Shown piece after piece: positions 1-8,338 of a DNA stretch of 64,000 nt. Below the pieces are notes generated by a model. That model ran no database searches and was not told where the DNA came from. It saw nothing but the letters and a program-made list of their open reading frames with translations. Within the stretch, counting starts at the first letter, position 1. The number at the start of each line of letters is the position of its first letter. The DNA comes from Pseudomonas sp. BCA17 (GTDB lineage: Bacteria; Pseudomonadota; Gammaproteobacteria; Pseudomonadales; Pseudomonadaceae). Made by a program: the position numbers and the translations under genes. Where the stretch lies: assembly GCF_004519405.1 (NCBI RefSeq), contig NZ_SGWI01000001.1, positions 124,001-188,000 of the forward strand, read 5' to 3'.

Positions 1-485
1 TGAGGTGCAGCCGTTTCTGGATTGAGGTAGTGATCTATGGCGCGATGCGCCGCCTGATTGAGTTTCAGGTCGGGCTTACTTGGAGGATTAGGCGTGACTT
101 TGAACATACTTGGAATTTCCCACTTTAGGGCCGCCACCTCTGAGCTACTAAACTAAGGGGTGGCAGCTGTGCGCAGGTTAGTAGACCGGGGAATTCCAAG
201 AAAGCCGGCGCGCCCGAGGACGCCCTGCACACAGCCACCATAAAGCACGGACGTTGTTGCCCGACAGATGAAGCTTATGCACTGATTGGAATAACCCCAG
301 GCTACTAAACCCGATCGCTGAGTTTTCAGCGACCGAGCAACCTTAGAGACGCCCGCTCAAGCGCACAAGCCGGCGGATTCTGACGCAAGCGTAGGCAAGG
401 GAGCAAGGCGCTGTCGCCTCGGACTTTCCTGTTTCAGGGCTTGTTGTAGGAAATGTACTCATTCGGCAAAACAATTGGGCGATCA
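1..485. other. Gene-poor left edge
   Basis: I see no convincing complete gene here. On the + strand an open frame runs in from the window edge and stops at TAG around 124-126 (readable as ...YGAMRRLIEFQVG...), which could be the tail of a truncated gene, but I do not recognise it. The rest carries stops in all frames apart from short spurious runs. The words ctactaaac occur twice (near 147 and 302). Confidence 0.4.
109..200. repeat. Inverted repeat, 13-nt arms
   Basis: CTTGGAATTTCCC (109-121) is answered by GGGGAATTCCAAG (188-200), nearly complementary with one mismatch, enclosing about 66 nt. It could be the ends of a small mobile element or a foldable RNA. No flanking target duplication was evident and no gene is attached to it. 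Confidence 0.4.
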
Positions 486-599
486 TTACCCTTTGGCGAC
501 ACTCACCCGCCACTGCGCCGGCTGCTCCAGCCGCTGCGCCGCGTGCTGCGTGGTGGCTTGCGCGGTATACGCTTGGCTAGCGACTTCACCGATCACTCG
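486..599 (-). pseudogene. Possible chemoreceptor C-terminal remnant
   Basis: Reading the minus strand down to a TAA at 486-488 gives about 37 residues containing VIGEVASQAYTAQATTQ and AAQRLEQ, then a short basic end. The spacing of Thr/Ala/Gln and the final L..L..V pattern resembles the extreme C-terminus of methyl-accepting chemotaxis proteins. No start codon or signalling domain is present, so if the resemblance is real this is a fossil fragment. It could be chance in GC-rich sequence. Confidence 0.3.
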
Positions 600-610
600 C
601 AGTAGTTGGA

Positions 611-704
611 AAATAGGGGGCATACCACGCTTTTGTGTTCTTTAGAGTTCAACAGAGTTGCTATTTAAAATTATAGAAAGAATGGTGGTCTGACCCCGAT
701 TTTA
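611..704. repeat. GGGGNCAGACCAC-ended repeat element, copy 1
   Basis: The element begins AAATAGGGGGCATACCACG and ends GTGGTCTGACCCCGATTTT, so the two ends are inverted repeats. The interior reads TTTAGAGTTCAACAGAGTTG followed by TATTTAAAA. The same end-interior-end architecture recurs at 1127-1220 and, degenerated, at 1682-1888. It behaves like a non-autonomous REP/MITE-type element. Confidence 0.75.
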
Positions 705-758
705 TGTACGATTCTGAAGTAGTTAACGGCGAGATAAGTTTTTTGGGGGGGGCAAGAA

Positions 759-1004
759 ATGATTAAGCCTAATTCAAAATTGCAAGCGTTTATATTTTTG
801 TTGGTTTATTTGATCTTATTATTTTCGTTGGTTGGTGTTATCGCGAAACTTATGGGGGCTTCAATTAGTTACTATAAGACTGGTGTATGGGGGGGTGGTT
901 GGCCTGATTTTTTTGGTTTGTTTCCGAGTGCTTTGGCTTATGCCGTACCCGTAGGGTTCGGAGTCTGGGTCTTATCATGGCTGAAGAAACGCCACGGAGG
1001 CTGA
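759..1004 (+). CDS. Small two-TM membrane protein
   Basis: Encodes 81 residues, mostly hydrophobic. One membrane segment spans about residues 10-32 and a second about residues 52-72, joined by a Gly/Trp-rich loop (GVWGGGWPDF) and ending in a basic tail (LKKRHGG). The codon use is AT-rich compared with the genes from 2.4 kb onward. I do not recognise a family. Its size, membrane topology and position in a string of orphan AT-rich genes separated by repeats fit a membrane immunity protein of a polymorphic toxin or bacteriocin, but no toxin gene is visible. The start ATG follows a G-rich stretch (ggggggggcaagaa) that can serve as a ribosome site. Confidence 0.5.
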   Translation: MIKPNSKLQAFIFLLVYLILLFSLVGVIAKLMGASISYYKTGVWGGGWPDFFGLFPSALAYAVPVGFGVWVLSWLKKRHGG

Positions 1005-1020
1005 GCGTCTCCCTCCATGG

Positions 1021-1123
1021 ATAAAGGGGACAGATTTATTTAATCTATCAGGCCCAAAAAATAAGGGGCAGACCACGTGTTTGCTTTTTTTAGAGTTCAA
1101 TGAAAAAATAGGAGGTAGACCCC
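1021..1123. repeat. Partial repeat copies between elements
   Basis: Holds ATAAAGGGGACAGATTTATT (1021-1040), a variant end, then AATAAGGGGCAGACCACG (about 1060-1077), a stretch of the interior (TTTTTTAGAGTTCAA) and a truncated opposite end (GGTAGACCCC). It appears to be a deleted copy of the family at 611-704, lying directly beside the fuller copy at 1127-1220. Confidence 0.6.
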
Positions 1124-1126
1124 GGA

Positions 1127-1220
1127 AAATAGGGGGGAGATCACGATTTTGTGTTTTTTAGAGTTCAGCAGAGTTGCTCTTTAAAAACATAGGAATACTG
1201 GTAGTCTGACCCCTATTTTA
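1127..1220. repeat. GGGGNCAGACCAC-ended repeat element, copy 2
   Basis: Starts AAATAGGGGGGAGATCACG and ends GTAGTCTGACCCCTATTTTA. The interior TTTAGAGTTCAGCAGAGTTG followed by CTCTTTAAAA matches copy 1 almost base for base. The length is the same as copy 1 (about 94 nt), indicating a mobile unit rather than chance repeats. Confidence 0.75.
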
Positions 1221-1279
1221 AGAAATCAAAATGTCAAAGGTGCTAGGCCTAACGTGCATCCAGATTACTAGGAGGGAAT

Positions 1280-1666
1280 ATGCGGCCACTTGAAATGAGC
1301 TTTGAGGGCATTGAGAAGCTTTCCATTATTTCAGATTTTGATTTTTATAATCTAAACCTCGTTCTGGGACTCAGCTTGCAGCGAGAAAATTTGGGGCACG
1401 CAGTTGATACTTACAGGGTTAGCCTGGAGATGCTTTATGAGTCTGAGCAGTCGCCGGCGTTTGAAGTTGTTTTAGGGTTTACAGGGGTTCGTCGTTTAGC
1501 AATTCCTGATTTGTGTGGGAGTTTTTACTTGAGCGAAATTGAAATGGATGACGTCTCAGCTGATCAGCTTGAAGGAGTTAAATATAGGCTGAAAGACTAT
1601 GGAGGCACAGGGTTTGAAGTGCTTGCTCGGGAATTTTCAGTTGTCAGCTGTAAGCAACATTTGTGA
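1280..1666 (+). CDS. Orphan small soluble protein, immunity-like
   Basis: Encodes 128 residues with no signal peptide or membrane segment. A strong ribosome site (AGGAGGG, 3 nt before the ATG) decides the start. The protein is acidic, with alternating strand-like segments such as FEVVLGFTGVRRLAI followed by FYLSEIEMDD, giving a beta-rich profile often seen in immunity proteins of polymorphic toxins. The codon use is AT-rich. It is flanked on both sides by copies of the 94-nt repeat. I cannot assign a family with certainty; the immunity suggestion rests on size, composition and context. Confidence 0.55.
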   Translation: MRPLEMSFEGIEKLSIISDFDFYNLNLVLGLSLQRENLGHAVDTYRVSLEMLYESEQSPAFEVVLGFTGVRRLAIPDLCGSFYLSEIEMDDVSADQLEGVKYRLKDYGGTGFEVLAREFSVVSCKQHL

Positions 1667-1681
1667 AGCGAGTTGAACTCG

Positions 1682-1888
1682 AAATAGGCGCGAAATTGGG
1701 GGGCGCTACGGCTTTGCGTTTTTTAGAGTTCAGAAAATTCGCTCCTTAAAACATAGAGAGAATGGTGGTTCGACTTCTGTGTCCAAAACGAAATAGGGGC
1801 CAGACCACGGTTTTTTAAAAGTGATCAGAATTGCTCTTTGAAGTATATGAGTGGTGGTCTGCCCCCTATTTTACTTGACCCCTATTTT
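1682..1888. repeat. Degenerate and partial repeat copies 3-5
   Basis: 1682-1780 contains a decayed copy (AAATAGGCG..., TTTTTTAGAGTTCAG, ATGGTGGTTCGAC). 1790-1875 contains a better one beginning GAAATAGGGGCCAGACCACG, with AATTGCTCTTTGAAG inside and ending GGTGGTCTGCCCCCTATTTT. A lone right end, TTGACCCCTATTTT, follows at about 1875-1888. The series shows repeated insertion and decay at one site. Confidence 0.65.
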
Positions 1889-1951
1889 GCTCTGCTGGCT
1901 ACCCTTGTGGTAGAGGCTCCGCGTATCCGATAAAATTCTGATAGGTGAAAT

Positions 1952-2359
1952 ATGTTTAAAGAGTATAAGTTTTTGCTGGATTCGATAGGGTCAGAAGATT
2001 ACTGGTCGGATGTAGGGATTGATATCGCGGCCTCCAAGGTCTCTCAGTTTGATAGTTCAAGCTGGAACGAACTTGAATCGGCTGTTCTGGCGAAGTCTGA
2101 CGCTTGGCGAGGTAGGTGCGCGGAGTCTCTCGGTGACTCGGATAATGAGGGGGCGTTGCGCGTTTTGCTCATGCTTCTGAAAACTGGAGAGGAGTCGGTT
2201 GTCATTCATGCAATTGAATCTATCGAGTCAGTTTTTTTGGCTGGCTGTATTTCTGATAGGGTGCAGGTTATACGCGCTCTAGATGACATAATTGAGGCAG
2301 AGAGCAAAACGTCGAAGCTAATGGCGGTTACGTTGGTCAGGAAGTTGAGTGGCGAGTAA
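1952..2359 (+). CDS. Small HEAT-like orphan protein, immunity-like
   Basis: Encodes 135 acidic residues. The middle has helical repeat character: SLGDSDNEGALRVLLMLL and then ESVVIHAIESIESVF read like consecutive HEAT/ARM-type helices, and the end (MAVTLVRKLSGE) is another amphipathic helix. Small helical-repeat proteins of this kind are common as immunity proteins beside Rhs/CDI-type toxins. No toxin is present in the window, so if this is correct it is an orphan. The ribosome site is AGGTGA, 5 nt before the ATG. AT-rich codon use agrees with the other two genes of this strip. Confidence 0.5.
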   Translation: MFKEYKFLLDSIGSEDYWSDVGIDIAASKVSQFDSSSWNELESAVLAKSDAWRGRCAESLGDSDNEGALRVLLMLLKTGEESVVIHAIESIESVFLAGCISDRVQVIRALDDIIEAESKTSKLMAVTLVRKLSGE

Positions 2360-2459
2360 TTGAGAGATAGGAGTTAGACCAGAATGGCACTTACTTAACA
2401 GCCAACCAGCGGATATGGCTATGAAAAGTTAAAAAACTATTCTTGGTCAATGATGACAC

Positions 2460-2849
2460 TTACAACCCACCAACCACTGCCTCAATTTCTATCGAATACC
2501 CATGATGCAACCCCGCCACCGGAACCACCGCACGCGCCGGCCGATGCTCTCCCAGATAACACGCATAAACCCGATCAAAAGTGGCCCAGTGTTCTACCCC
2601 CACGACATACACCGTCACCTTCAACAGGTCACTCGCACTCCGGCCCGCTGCGCTGAGGATCGCCATCAGGTTATCGAGCGCGATTGAGGCTTGCACCTCA
2701 AACGGCTGGTCGGCGCTGTGCTCGCCGTTTGCGCGCACCGGCAACTGCCCGGACACGTATAAAACGCCCTGGTGCAGTACCGCCTGGGAGTAGTGCCCGC
2801 CCGGAGCGGCCGCGTTGGTCGTGTGGATCAACTCGATCTTACCAGCCAT
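2460..2849 (-). CDS. RidA/YjgF-family protein
   Basis: Encodes 129 residues beginning MAGKIELIHT. The family core is clear: SQAVLHQGVLYVSGQLP near the N-terminus, ASIALDNLMAIL in the middle, and RPARAVVPV with the conserved Arg close to the C-terminus. RidA proteins hydrolyse reactive enamine/imine intermediates released by PLP enzymes. The start at 2849 overlaps the 3' end of the upstream PLP lyase gene by 11 nt, so the two are surely cotranscribed, and the pairing makes sense: the lyase would generate the imine that the RidA protein clears. An in-frame extension to 3002 exists but lies inside the lyase gene and lacks family similarity. The last residues are VVGGL. Confidence 0.9.
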   Translation of the reverse strand: MAGKIELIHTTNAAAPGGHYSQAVLHQGVLYVSGQLPVRANGEHSADQPFEVQASIALDNLMAILSAAGRSASDLLKVTVYVVGVEHWATFDRVYACYLGEHRPARAVVPVAGLHHGYSIEIEAVVGGL

Positions 2850-3975
2850 GCAGGCGACTCCAGGTGTGCACGGCGCCTTCGGCGTCGCAGGCGTGATAGT
2901 GCGGGAATTGCGCGCCGGTGGCGCACGCGTGGTTGGGCAGGATGCGCAGGCGGCTGCCGATGGGGAAGCGCGCCGCGATGTCGGTGCCCTGGGCCGCTCC
3001 AAGGGTGATGATGCCGTGCTCCTGGTTGGCGCCAGTCACTCGCGCTCCCTCGATCCAGTCGCCCGCTTCGGTACACACCTGTCCGTAACCGAAATCCTTT
3101 CGCTGACGCTGAGTGCCGCGGTCACGGCTCATGGCCATCCAGCCGGCGTCGGTGATGATCCAGCCTTTATCTTGCTGATGGCCGATGACGGTGGTCAGCA
3201 CGCTCAGGGCCAACTCGTCCGCCTGGCAAACGCCGATGTTGTACATGACCAGGTCGAAGAACACATAAACGCCTGCGCGTACTTCCGTCACGCCTTCCAG
3301 GCTCAGTGCCGACAGGGCGGTGGGTGTGGATCCGATGCTGACCTCGGGGCATGCGATACCGACTTCGCGGATTCTTTCAGCGGCGCTGACGCAGAGGTGG
3401 CGTTCCTGTTCGGCAAGGGTCTGCAGCGCTTGAAGGGTCTCGAGTTCATAGCTGGAGCCGGCGTGGGTCATCACGCCTCGCACGTGCATGCCTCCCTCGA
3501 CCAGGACCCGTGCGACGTTTATGAGTGCAGGGTCTTCAACGGCCAAGCCTGAGCGATGGCCGTCGCAATCTATCTCGATCCAGACCTCGAATCGTTCGTC
3601 GTGTTGCTGTGCGAAGGTGACAATGGCCTGAGCTCCAATGACGCTGTCGGTGAGCAGACTCAGGTTGCAGCCCCGGCGCCGGAGTGCCAGTGCCTGCGCC
3701 AATTTGCCAGGCGCTATCGCGACGGCATAAAACACATCGCTGATGCCTTCAGCAAAACAATATTCAGCTTCTTTCAGGGTGGAAACCGTTACCCCACTCG
3801 CGCCGGCGGCTATCTGCGCTTTGACCACGGGCAGGCATTTGCTGGTTTTGATGTGGGGGCGCAAACGCACGCCCAAGGTGTCCATGCGTTGCTGCATGCG
3901 TTGAATATTGCGCTGCATTCGCGAGGCATCGACTAGCGCGACGGGGGTATCGAGGGAGGCAATCGGGACTGACAT
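2839..3975 (-). CDS. PLP-dependent D-threonine aldolase / D-hydroxyaspartate dehydratase family protein
   Basis: Encodes about 378 residues of the DSD1 / D-threonine aldolase family (alanine racemase-type TIM barrel plus a small metal-binding domain). It opens with the family signature LDTPVALVD; LRPHIKTSK carries the Schiff-base lysine. Near the C-terminus, NHACAT supplies the His and Cys that bind the metal in this family. Known members cleave D-beta-hydroxy amino acids or dehydrate D-threo-3-hydroxyaspartate or D-serine; the exact substrate cannot be read from sequence. I chose ATG 3975; an upstream GTG at 4008 would add 11 residues. The gene overlaps a downstream RidA gene and is divergent from a LysR regulator 95 nt away, its likely controller. 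Confidence 0.87.
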   Translation of the reverse strand: MSVPIASLDTPVALVDASRMQRNIQRMQQRMDTLGVRLRPHIKTSKCLPVVKAQIAAGASGVTVSTLKEAEYCFAEGISDVFYAVAIAPGKLAQALALRRRGCNLSLLTDSVIGAQAIVTFAQQHDERFEVWIEIDCDGHRSGLAVEDPALINVARVLVEGGMHVRGVMTHAGSSYELETLQALQTLAEQERHLCVSAAERIREVGIACPEVSIGSTPTALSALSLEGVTEVRAGVYVFFDLVMYNIGVCQADELALSVLTTVIGHQQDKGWIITDAGWMAMSRDRGTQRQRKDFGYGQVCTEAGDWIEGARVTGANQEHGIITLGAAQGTDIAARFPIGSRLRILPNHACATGAQFPHYHACDAEGAVHTWSRLHGW

Positions 3976-4070
3976 GACGGAACTCGGGTGGCTGGATACG
4001 GTGGCCACTCTACTCAGCTATCGTAAAGTTGTGGTTCAATCAATGGTCATCAATCATTAAGTAAAACTGA

Positions 4071-4955
4071 ATGATCTCCGTCGAAGATCTACGTCTGGCT
4101 GCAACACTGGCGCGCTCCGAGTCTTTAAGTGCTGCCGCCAGGGTGCTCAACGTCTCGCCCCCCGCATTGTCCATGCGTCTGCGCAAGCTGGAGACGTTGA
4201 TGGGGCTGACCCTGGCCAATCGCGATGCCCGGCGCTTGAGCCTGACTGCCGATGGTGAGCGTTTCTCGCGTGAATGTGCGCTGTTGCTGGAGCAGTTGGA
4301 AGCGCTCCCAGAGTCGTTCAAACGGCAGGACGAGCGACTGACTGGCACCCTCAGGCTGGCGGCGCCGTTCGGCTATGGACGCCAGCGCATTGCGCCGCTG
4401 CTGGCGCGCTTTGCCAAGTTGCATCCACAGCTGTGCCTGCACCTGGATTTGCGCGAAACGCCGTGGCCTGATCGGCACGACAGCGACGCGGTGATTCACA
4501 TCGGTCACCTCAATGACAGCCTGTGGGTTGCCAGGCCCCTCACGCAAAACCACCGATGGTTGTGCGCAAGCCCGGCCTATCTGGAACAGTACGGTGTGCC
4601 CTCGTCACCGGAGCAATTGGCCGAGCATCGCTGCATTTGCATCCGGGAAAATGACGAAGATGTCACGCTGTGGCATATGCGCAAGGAACAGAAACGTAAA
4701 ACACTGCGCATCGACCCGGTGCTGTTGAGTAACGATGGCAGCGTCGCACGGCGTTGGGCTGAGCAAGGTTTGGGGTTGGTGCTGCGTTCGCAGTGGGATG
4801 TCGGTGATGCAATTGCCAACGGCAGCCTGGTCCGGGTGTTGGCGGACTGGCAATTCGACAGTGCCCCCATCAACCTGTTGGTGCCCTCACGCAAACTGCG
4901 CAGCCCGCGGGTGGAGGCATTGGTGGCGTTTCTGGAAGATGCATTGAAAGCATGA
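4071..4955 (+). CDS. LysR-family transcriptional regulator
   Basis: Encodes 294 residues. The N-terminal winged helix-turn-helix (about residues 3-62) is typical: LAATLARSESLSAAARVLNV then SPPALSMRLRKLE. The remainder is the periplasmic-binding-protein-like effector domain; the C-terminus (SPRVEALVAFLEDALKA) is standard. It is divergently oriented from the PLP lyase/RidA operon with 95 nt between starts, the usual arrangement for a LysR regulator and its target. The inducer is probably the lyase substrate or a related hydroxy amino acid, by inference only. Confidence 0.9.
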   Translation: MISVEDLRLAATLARSESLSAAARVLNVSPPALSMRLRKLETLMGLTLANRDARRLSLTADGERFSRECALLLEQLEALPESFKRQDERLTGTLRLAAPFGYGRQRIAPLLARFAKLHPQLCLHLDLRETPWPDRHDSDAVIHIGHLNDSLWVARPLTQNHRWLCASPAYLEQYGVPSSPEQLAEHRCICIRENDEDVTLWHMRKEQKRKTLRIDPVLLSNDGSVARRWAEQGLGLVLRSQWDVGDAIANGSLVRVLADWQFDSAPINLLVPSRKLRSPRVEALVAFLEDALKA

Positions 4956-5021
4956 TCAGATTAGGGCAGCGCAAACCCCTTCATATGAATGACGGTTCGC
5001 GCCGTTCTTCAACCTGATGCC

Positions 5022-5048
5022 CGACCGCTCGTGCAGGGCGAGCGGTCG
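5022..5048. terminator. Hairpin between convergent genes
   Basis: CGACCGCTCG (5022-5031) pairs perfectly with CGAGCGGTCG (5039-5048) around a 7-nt loop. It lies between the LysR gene and the convergent bicupin gene. No clear T-run follows on either strand, so it may act only as a weak bidirectional terminator. Confidence 0.55.
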
Positions 5049-5076
5049 AGGCGAGCGGGGCAGTGCACAACCGCTA

Positions 5077-6027
5077 TCAACTGAAGCGGATATCCAGTGA
5101 GCGAAGATAGGTCTGCAGCCCCGCATCCTGGATCGGGATCAGGAACGCTTCCTGATCCGACTCGTTGAAGTGGGCATGCCAGTAGCCGGGCGGCGTGACA
5201 AAAGCCAGCCCCGGGGCCCAATCCACGCGAACCGGGTTACGTATCTGGCCATCGGCATCCAGTTCGGTGCCGACCAGCGTGTAGCATCCTGCGGGGCAAT
5301 CGACGATGAAATCCAGCGCAATGGACTGATGCCGGTGAGGTTTCTGGATCGAGCCGGGCGGCAGAATTCCATACATTGCCCAGAGCACGTGAGTGACGGT
5401 GCGGGTCTGCGGGAAATTGCGATTGCCCAACAAGATGCTGATACGGCTGCGGTCTTGCGCGCGCGGGTCATCGGCCGCTTCACGCAGCTTCGCGTTGGCG
5501 GTCTGCGCCGGATACAACGTGGGGATGAACCGGTCAGTGCTGCGGGTCACGCCGAGATAACGCAGCAACGGTTCGTCATGCACGTAGTAGAGGCGGGCAT
5601 CCTCGGTCGCGCTGAAGCAGGCGCTCAGAAGACCTGGCAGCGCCATGAAGCAGCCTTTGGACCATTCAAGGGTGTGCTCGCCCTGGGTAACTTCGCCAGC
5701 GCCGGCAATCACATAAAAAACCTGCGAGGTGGCGTTGGGCTGTAGCGTCAGGCTGTCGCCCGCATTGAGGCGGATAAAGTTTGCACAAAGCCCGGGCCCG
5801 GTGGCCGGCCCTTCGCAGCCCAATGCTTCGCTCAGGTCCAGCGGCACGATTCGCGAGGGGCCTGATTCGCAGAGCGACGCTGGAAAGTTGTGGTAGGGAA
5901 CGCCCGTAATGAGCTTGGCGCTGATCGGATTCGCCGCTTTGCTGTACTCGAAATATTCGGCTTCGCGCTCGTTTGGCGGCACGGCGTCTACTGCATCGAT
6001 CCGGAATGTGCTGTTCACGGTTATCAC
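5077..6027 (-). CDS. Bicupin protein, gentisate dioxygenase-like fold
   Basis: Encodes 316 residues with two cupin barrels. The first (about residues 85-150, containing NATSQVFYVIAGAGEVTQG) lacks the usual metal-binding histidines and is probably structural. The second (about residues 220-300) has KPHRHQS and GYWHAHF, which supply His ligands for a metal. This arrangement resembles ring-cleaving gentisate/salicylate dioxygenase-like bicupins, but the substrate is unknown and I would not name a reaction. It is convergent with the LysR gene and stands alone. The start ATG has GAGATCGAGGTGATAACCGT upstream, which contains GAGGTGA at a good distance. Confidence 0.75.
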   Translation of the reverse strand: MITVNSTFRIDAVDAVPPNEREAEYFEYSKAANPISAKLITGVPYHNFPASLCESGPSRIVPLDLSEALGCEGPATGPGLCANFIRLNAGDSLTLQPNATSQVFYVIAGAGEVTQGEHTLEWSKGCFMALPGLLSACFSATEDARLYYVHDEPLLRYLGVTRSTDRFIPTLYPAQTANAKLREAADDPRAQDRSRISILLGNRNFPQTRTVTHVLWAMYGILPPGSIQKPHRHQSIALDFIVDCPAGCYTLVGTELDADGQIRNPVRVDWAPGLAFVTPPGYWHAHFNESDQEAFLIPIQDAGLQTYLRSLDIRFS

Positions 6028-6528
6028 CTCGATCTCTGATCCTTTGATGCAGCCTCTGCCGGAGTGCCGTCAGACGCTGCAAGGGTGGGACAACGGGAAG
6101 TGCTGACTGAACCAATGTAAACGATGTGCCCGGTTTGTGCCGACGGACCGTGCCCTGGGTGCCTGCTGATTAACCACTCAGGTTACAAAAGACATGAGCG
6201 AAAATTGGACGCCAAGATATCGGTGAATAGAGACTTTTTGCCTGCTCAAGATATCCATTGAAGTTCGCGTCCGTTGGCGTCCTGGCGTTATTCCCGCCTT
6301 TATTGGAATTGATGAATCAACTCAAAAAAGCGCCGGGGCTGCGACGAGGGTGGCAGATAAATTCTCTGTTTATTCACCTTAGTTGGTACTTTCGTTCAGC
6401 TTTCCTGATGTTCGTTTTATTGTTCAATTTTTATGCGAAAAATGTACGTATAAGAAGTTTTTCAAAAAAAGTTATTAACTTTTCATAGCGCTTGCCGATG
6501 GCTTTACACGTCAAAGAAGGTAGTAGTT
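6028..6528. other. Intergenic, upstream of aer
   Basis: About 500 nt between the divergent bicupin gene and aer. It becomes AT-rich towards aer. A direct repeat CAAGATATC occurs at 6213-6221 and 6246-6254. No RNA gene or convincing protein gene is seen; a 76-codon frame at 6258-6488 has no ribosome site and unusual composition. The palindrome TTGATGAATCAA near 6309 resembles an Anr half-site pair but has the wrong spacing. Confidence 0.5.
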
Positions 6529-8094
6529 ATGAGAAATAATCAACCTGTCACTCAGCGTGAAGTTTCACTCGGGCCGCAGCAGAAACTTATCTCGACGACA
6601 GACGCGCGAGGCGTTATCACTTATTGCAATGACGCGTTTGTCGAGATCAGCGGTTTTGATCGTGATGATCTGATCGGTGCTCCGCAAAACATCGTACGTC
6701 ATCCGGACGTGCCTCCGGCTGTGTTTGCCCACATGTGGAGTGCGCTCAAACAGGGTCGGCCATGGATGGGGATTGTCAAAAACCGCTCCAAAAATGGCGA
6801 TCACTATTGGGTCAACGCGTACGTCACACCGATATTTGAAGGCAGCCAGGTAGTAGGTTTCGAATCGGTCAGGGTCAAGCCGACAGCGGATCAGGTCCGT
6901 CGGGCGCAAACGCTCTATAAGCGCATCAGCCAAGGAAAATCGGCCGTTCCTCAGTGGGAAAGCTTGAAGTGCGCTGTGCAGGATTGTCTGCCGTATCTGG
7001 TCACCGGGCTGGCAGGTGCGGTAGGCGGCCTGTTCTTCAGCGCGCCTTTGGCAATCGGTGTGGCGGCAGCTGTGGCGTTGCCGTTCGGCTTGGTTTTTTC
7101 ACGTTGGCAAAGGCGGGGCACGCTGCGCTTGTTGCAGATGGCTGAACCCTCGACCTCCGACTCATTGATTGCACAGATGTACAGCGATGCCCAGGGCCCG
7201 CAAGCCCGCCTGGAAACGGCCTTCGTCAGTCAGGCCGCGCGTCTGAAGACTTGCCTTACGCGCTTGCAAGACACTGCCGAGCAGCTCAGTCACCTCGCCA
7301 GGCAATCCGAGGTGCTCGCCACTCAGGGCTCAAAAGGCCTGGATCGCCAGCGTGTCGAGACTGAACAAGTGTCTGCCGCGGTCAACCAGATGGCTGCGAC
7401 TACCCAGGAAGTTGCCAGGCATGTCCAACGCACCGCGGATGCCACCCAGCAAGCCAACCAACTGACGGGACGCGGTCGTGAGGTGGCGCGGGAGACTCGC
7501 GAAGCCATTGAGCGCCTGTCGGCCGTCGTGAGTGAAACCGGCCAGACCGTGGCGCAGTTGGCTCGGGACAGCGACGAAATCGGCACGGTCGTCGATGTGA
7601 TCAAAGGCATCGCCGATCAGACCAACCTGCTGGCACTCAATGCCGCCATCGAAGCCGCCCGAGCCGGCGATATGGGGCGAGGCTTTGCCGTGGTGGCCGA
7701 CGAGGTTCGCCAACTGGCACAGCGTACTTCGCAATCGACCATGCAGATCCACCAACTGATTACCACGCTCCAGGTGTCGTCCAGCAAAGCCGTGCAAACC
7801 ATGGAGAGCGGCTGCCGTCAGGCCGAAGAGGGTGTGGTTCAAGTGCTCGAAGCGGACAAGGCGTTGCTGGGGATCAGTGAAGCCGTCGCTAACATCACCG
7901 ACATGACCACTCAGATTGCGAGTGCAACGGAGGAGCAAAGTGCGGTAGCCGAGGAAATCAGCCAGAACATCGCCACCATCGCCCAACTGGCCGATCAAAC
8001 CTCGGAGCAGGCACGCGAATCGGCAGGGCTGAACACAGAGCTGACCAGGACAGCCGCCACGCAATACTCCCTGGTCGAGCGCTTTAACCGATAA
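6529..8094 (+). CDS. aer: Aerotaxis receptor Aer
   Basis: Encodes 521 residues with the layout of Pseudomonas Aer: an N-terminal PAS domain (about residues 15-115; [16 protein letters not shown] and VRHPDVP are typical of FAD-binding Aer PAS domains), a short hydrophobic hairpin anchoring it to the inner membrane (about residues 150-190), and a cytoplasmic signalling helix bundle. The hairpin tip [18 protein letters not shown] lies near residue 365-385. There is no periplasmic ligand domain. Aer senses redox state through PAS-bound FAD and signals to CheA/CheW. The ribosome site is AAGGTAG. A strong terminator follows, so it is monocistronic. Confidence 0.93.
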   Translation: MRNNQPVTQREVSLGPQQKLISTTDARGVITYCNDAFVEISGFDRDDLIGAPQNIVRHPDVPPAVFAHMWSALKQGRPWMGIVKNRSKNGDHYWVNAYVTPIFEGSQVVGFESVRVKPTADQVRRAQTLYKRISQGKSAVPQWESLKCAVQDCLPYLVTGLAGAVGGLFFSAPLAIGVAAAVALPFGLVFSRWQRRGTLRLLQMAEPSTSDSLIAQMYSDAQGPQARLETAFVSQAARLKTCLTRLQDTAEQLSHLARQSEVLATQGSKGLDRQRVETEQVSAAVNQMAATTQEVARHVQRTADATQQANQLTGRGREVARETREAIERLSAVVSETGQTVAQLARDSDEIGTVVDVIKGIADQTNLLALNAAIEAARAGDMGRGFAVVADEVRQLAQRTSQSTMQIHQLITTLQVSSSKAVQTMESGCRQAEEGVVQVLEADKALLGISEAVANITDMTTQIASATEEQSAVAEEISQNIATIAQLADQTSEQARESAGLNTELTRTAATQYSLVERFNR

Positions 8095-8113
8095 GCGTAC
8101 ACATCCGTCCAGG

Positions 8114-8140
8114 AGGCCTGCCTGATGCAGGCCTTTTTTG
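8114..8140 (+). terminator. Rho-independent terminator of aer
   Basis: AGGCCTGC (8114-8121), loop CTGAT, GCAGGCCT (8127-8134), followed by a T-run. It lies 20 nt after the aer stop. Confidence 0.9.
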
Positions 8141-8338
8141 TTTAGCCGACTGAGTTCACGCGCCGGGTGGCAGTCGACAAACGCCGCTACAAGTTCCGAA
8201 GCCACAAGGGGCGGTGCTGATAAGCCCTTGCTCCAGCACGTTGGTGAGCAAGGGGATGGGCGCTATCAATCACGTTGGACAGGAATGAGCTAGCGTCAGC
8301 ATAAACATCCCTTGTTAAGACCTGTGCATCTGAAGACT

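Noticed and set aside
2450..3552. Plus-strand frames across the RidA and PLP lyase genes
   Set aside because: They are antisense shadows of two well-supported minus-strand genes.
6305..6320. TTGATGAATCAA as an Anr/FNR site for aer
   Set aside because: The half-sites are separated by 2 nt rather than the required 4.
6258..6488. 76-codon frame upstream of aer
   Set aside because: No ribosome site, AT-rich promoter-like DNA, and no family pattern.
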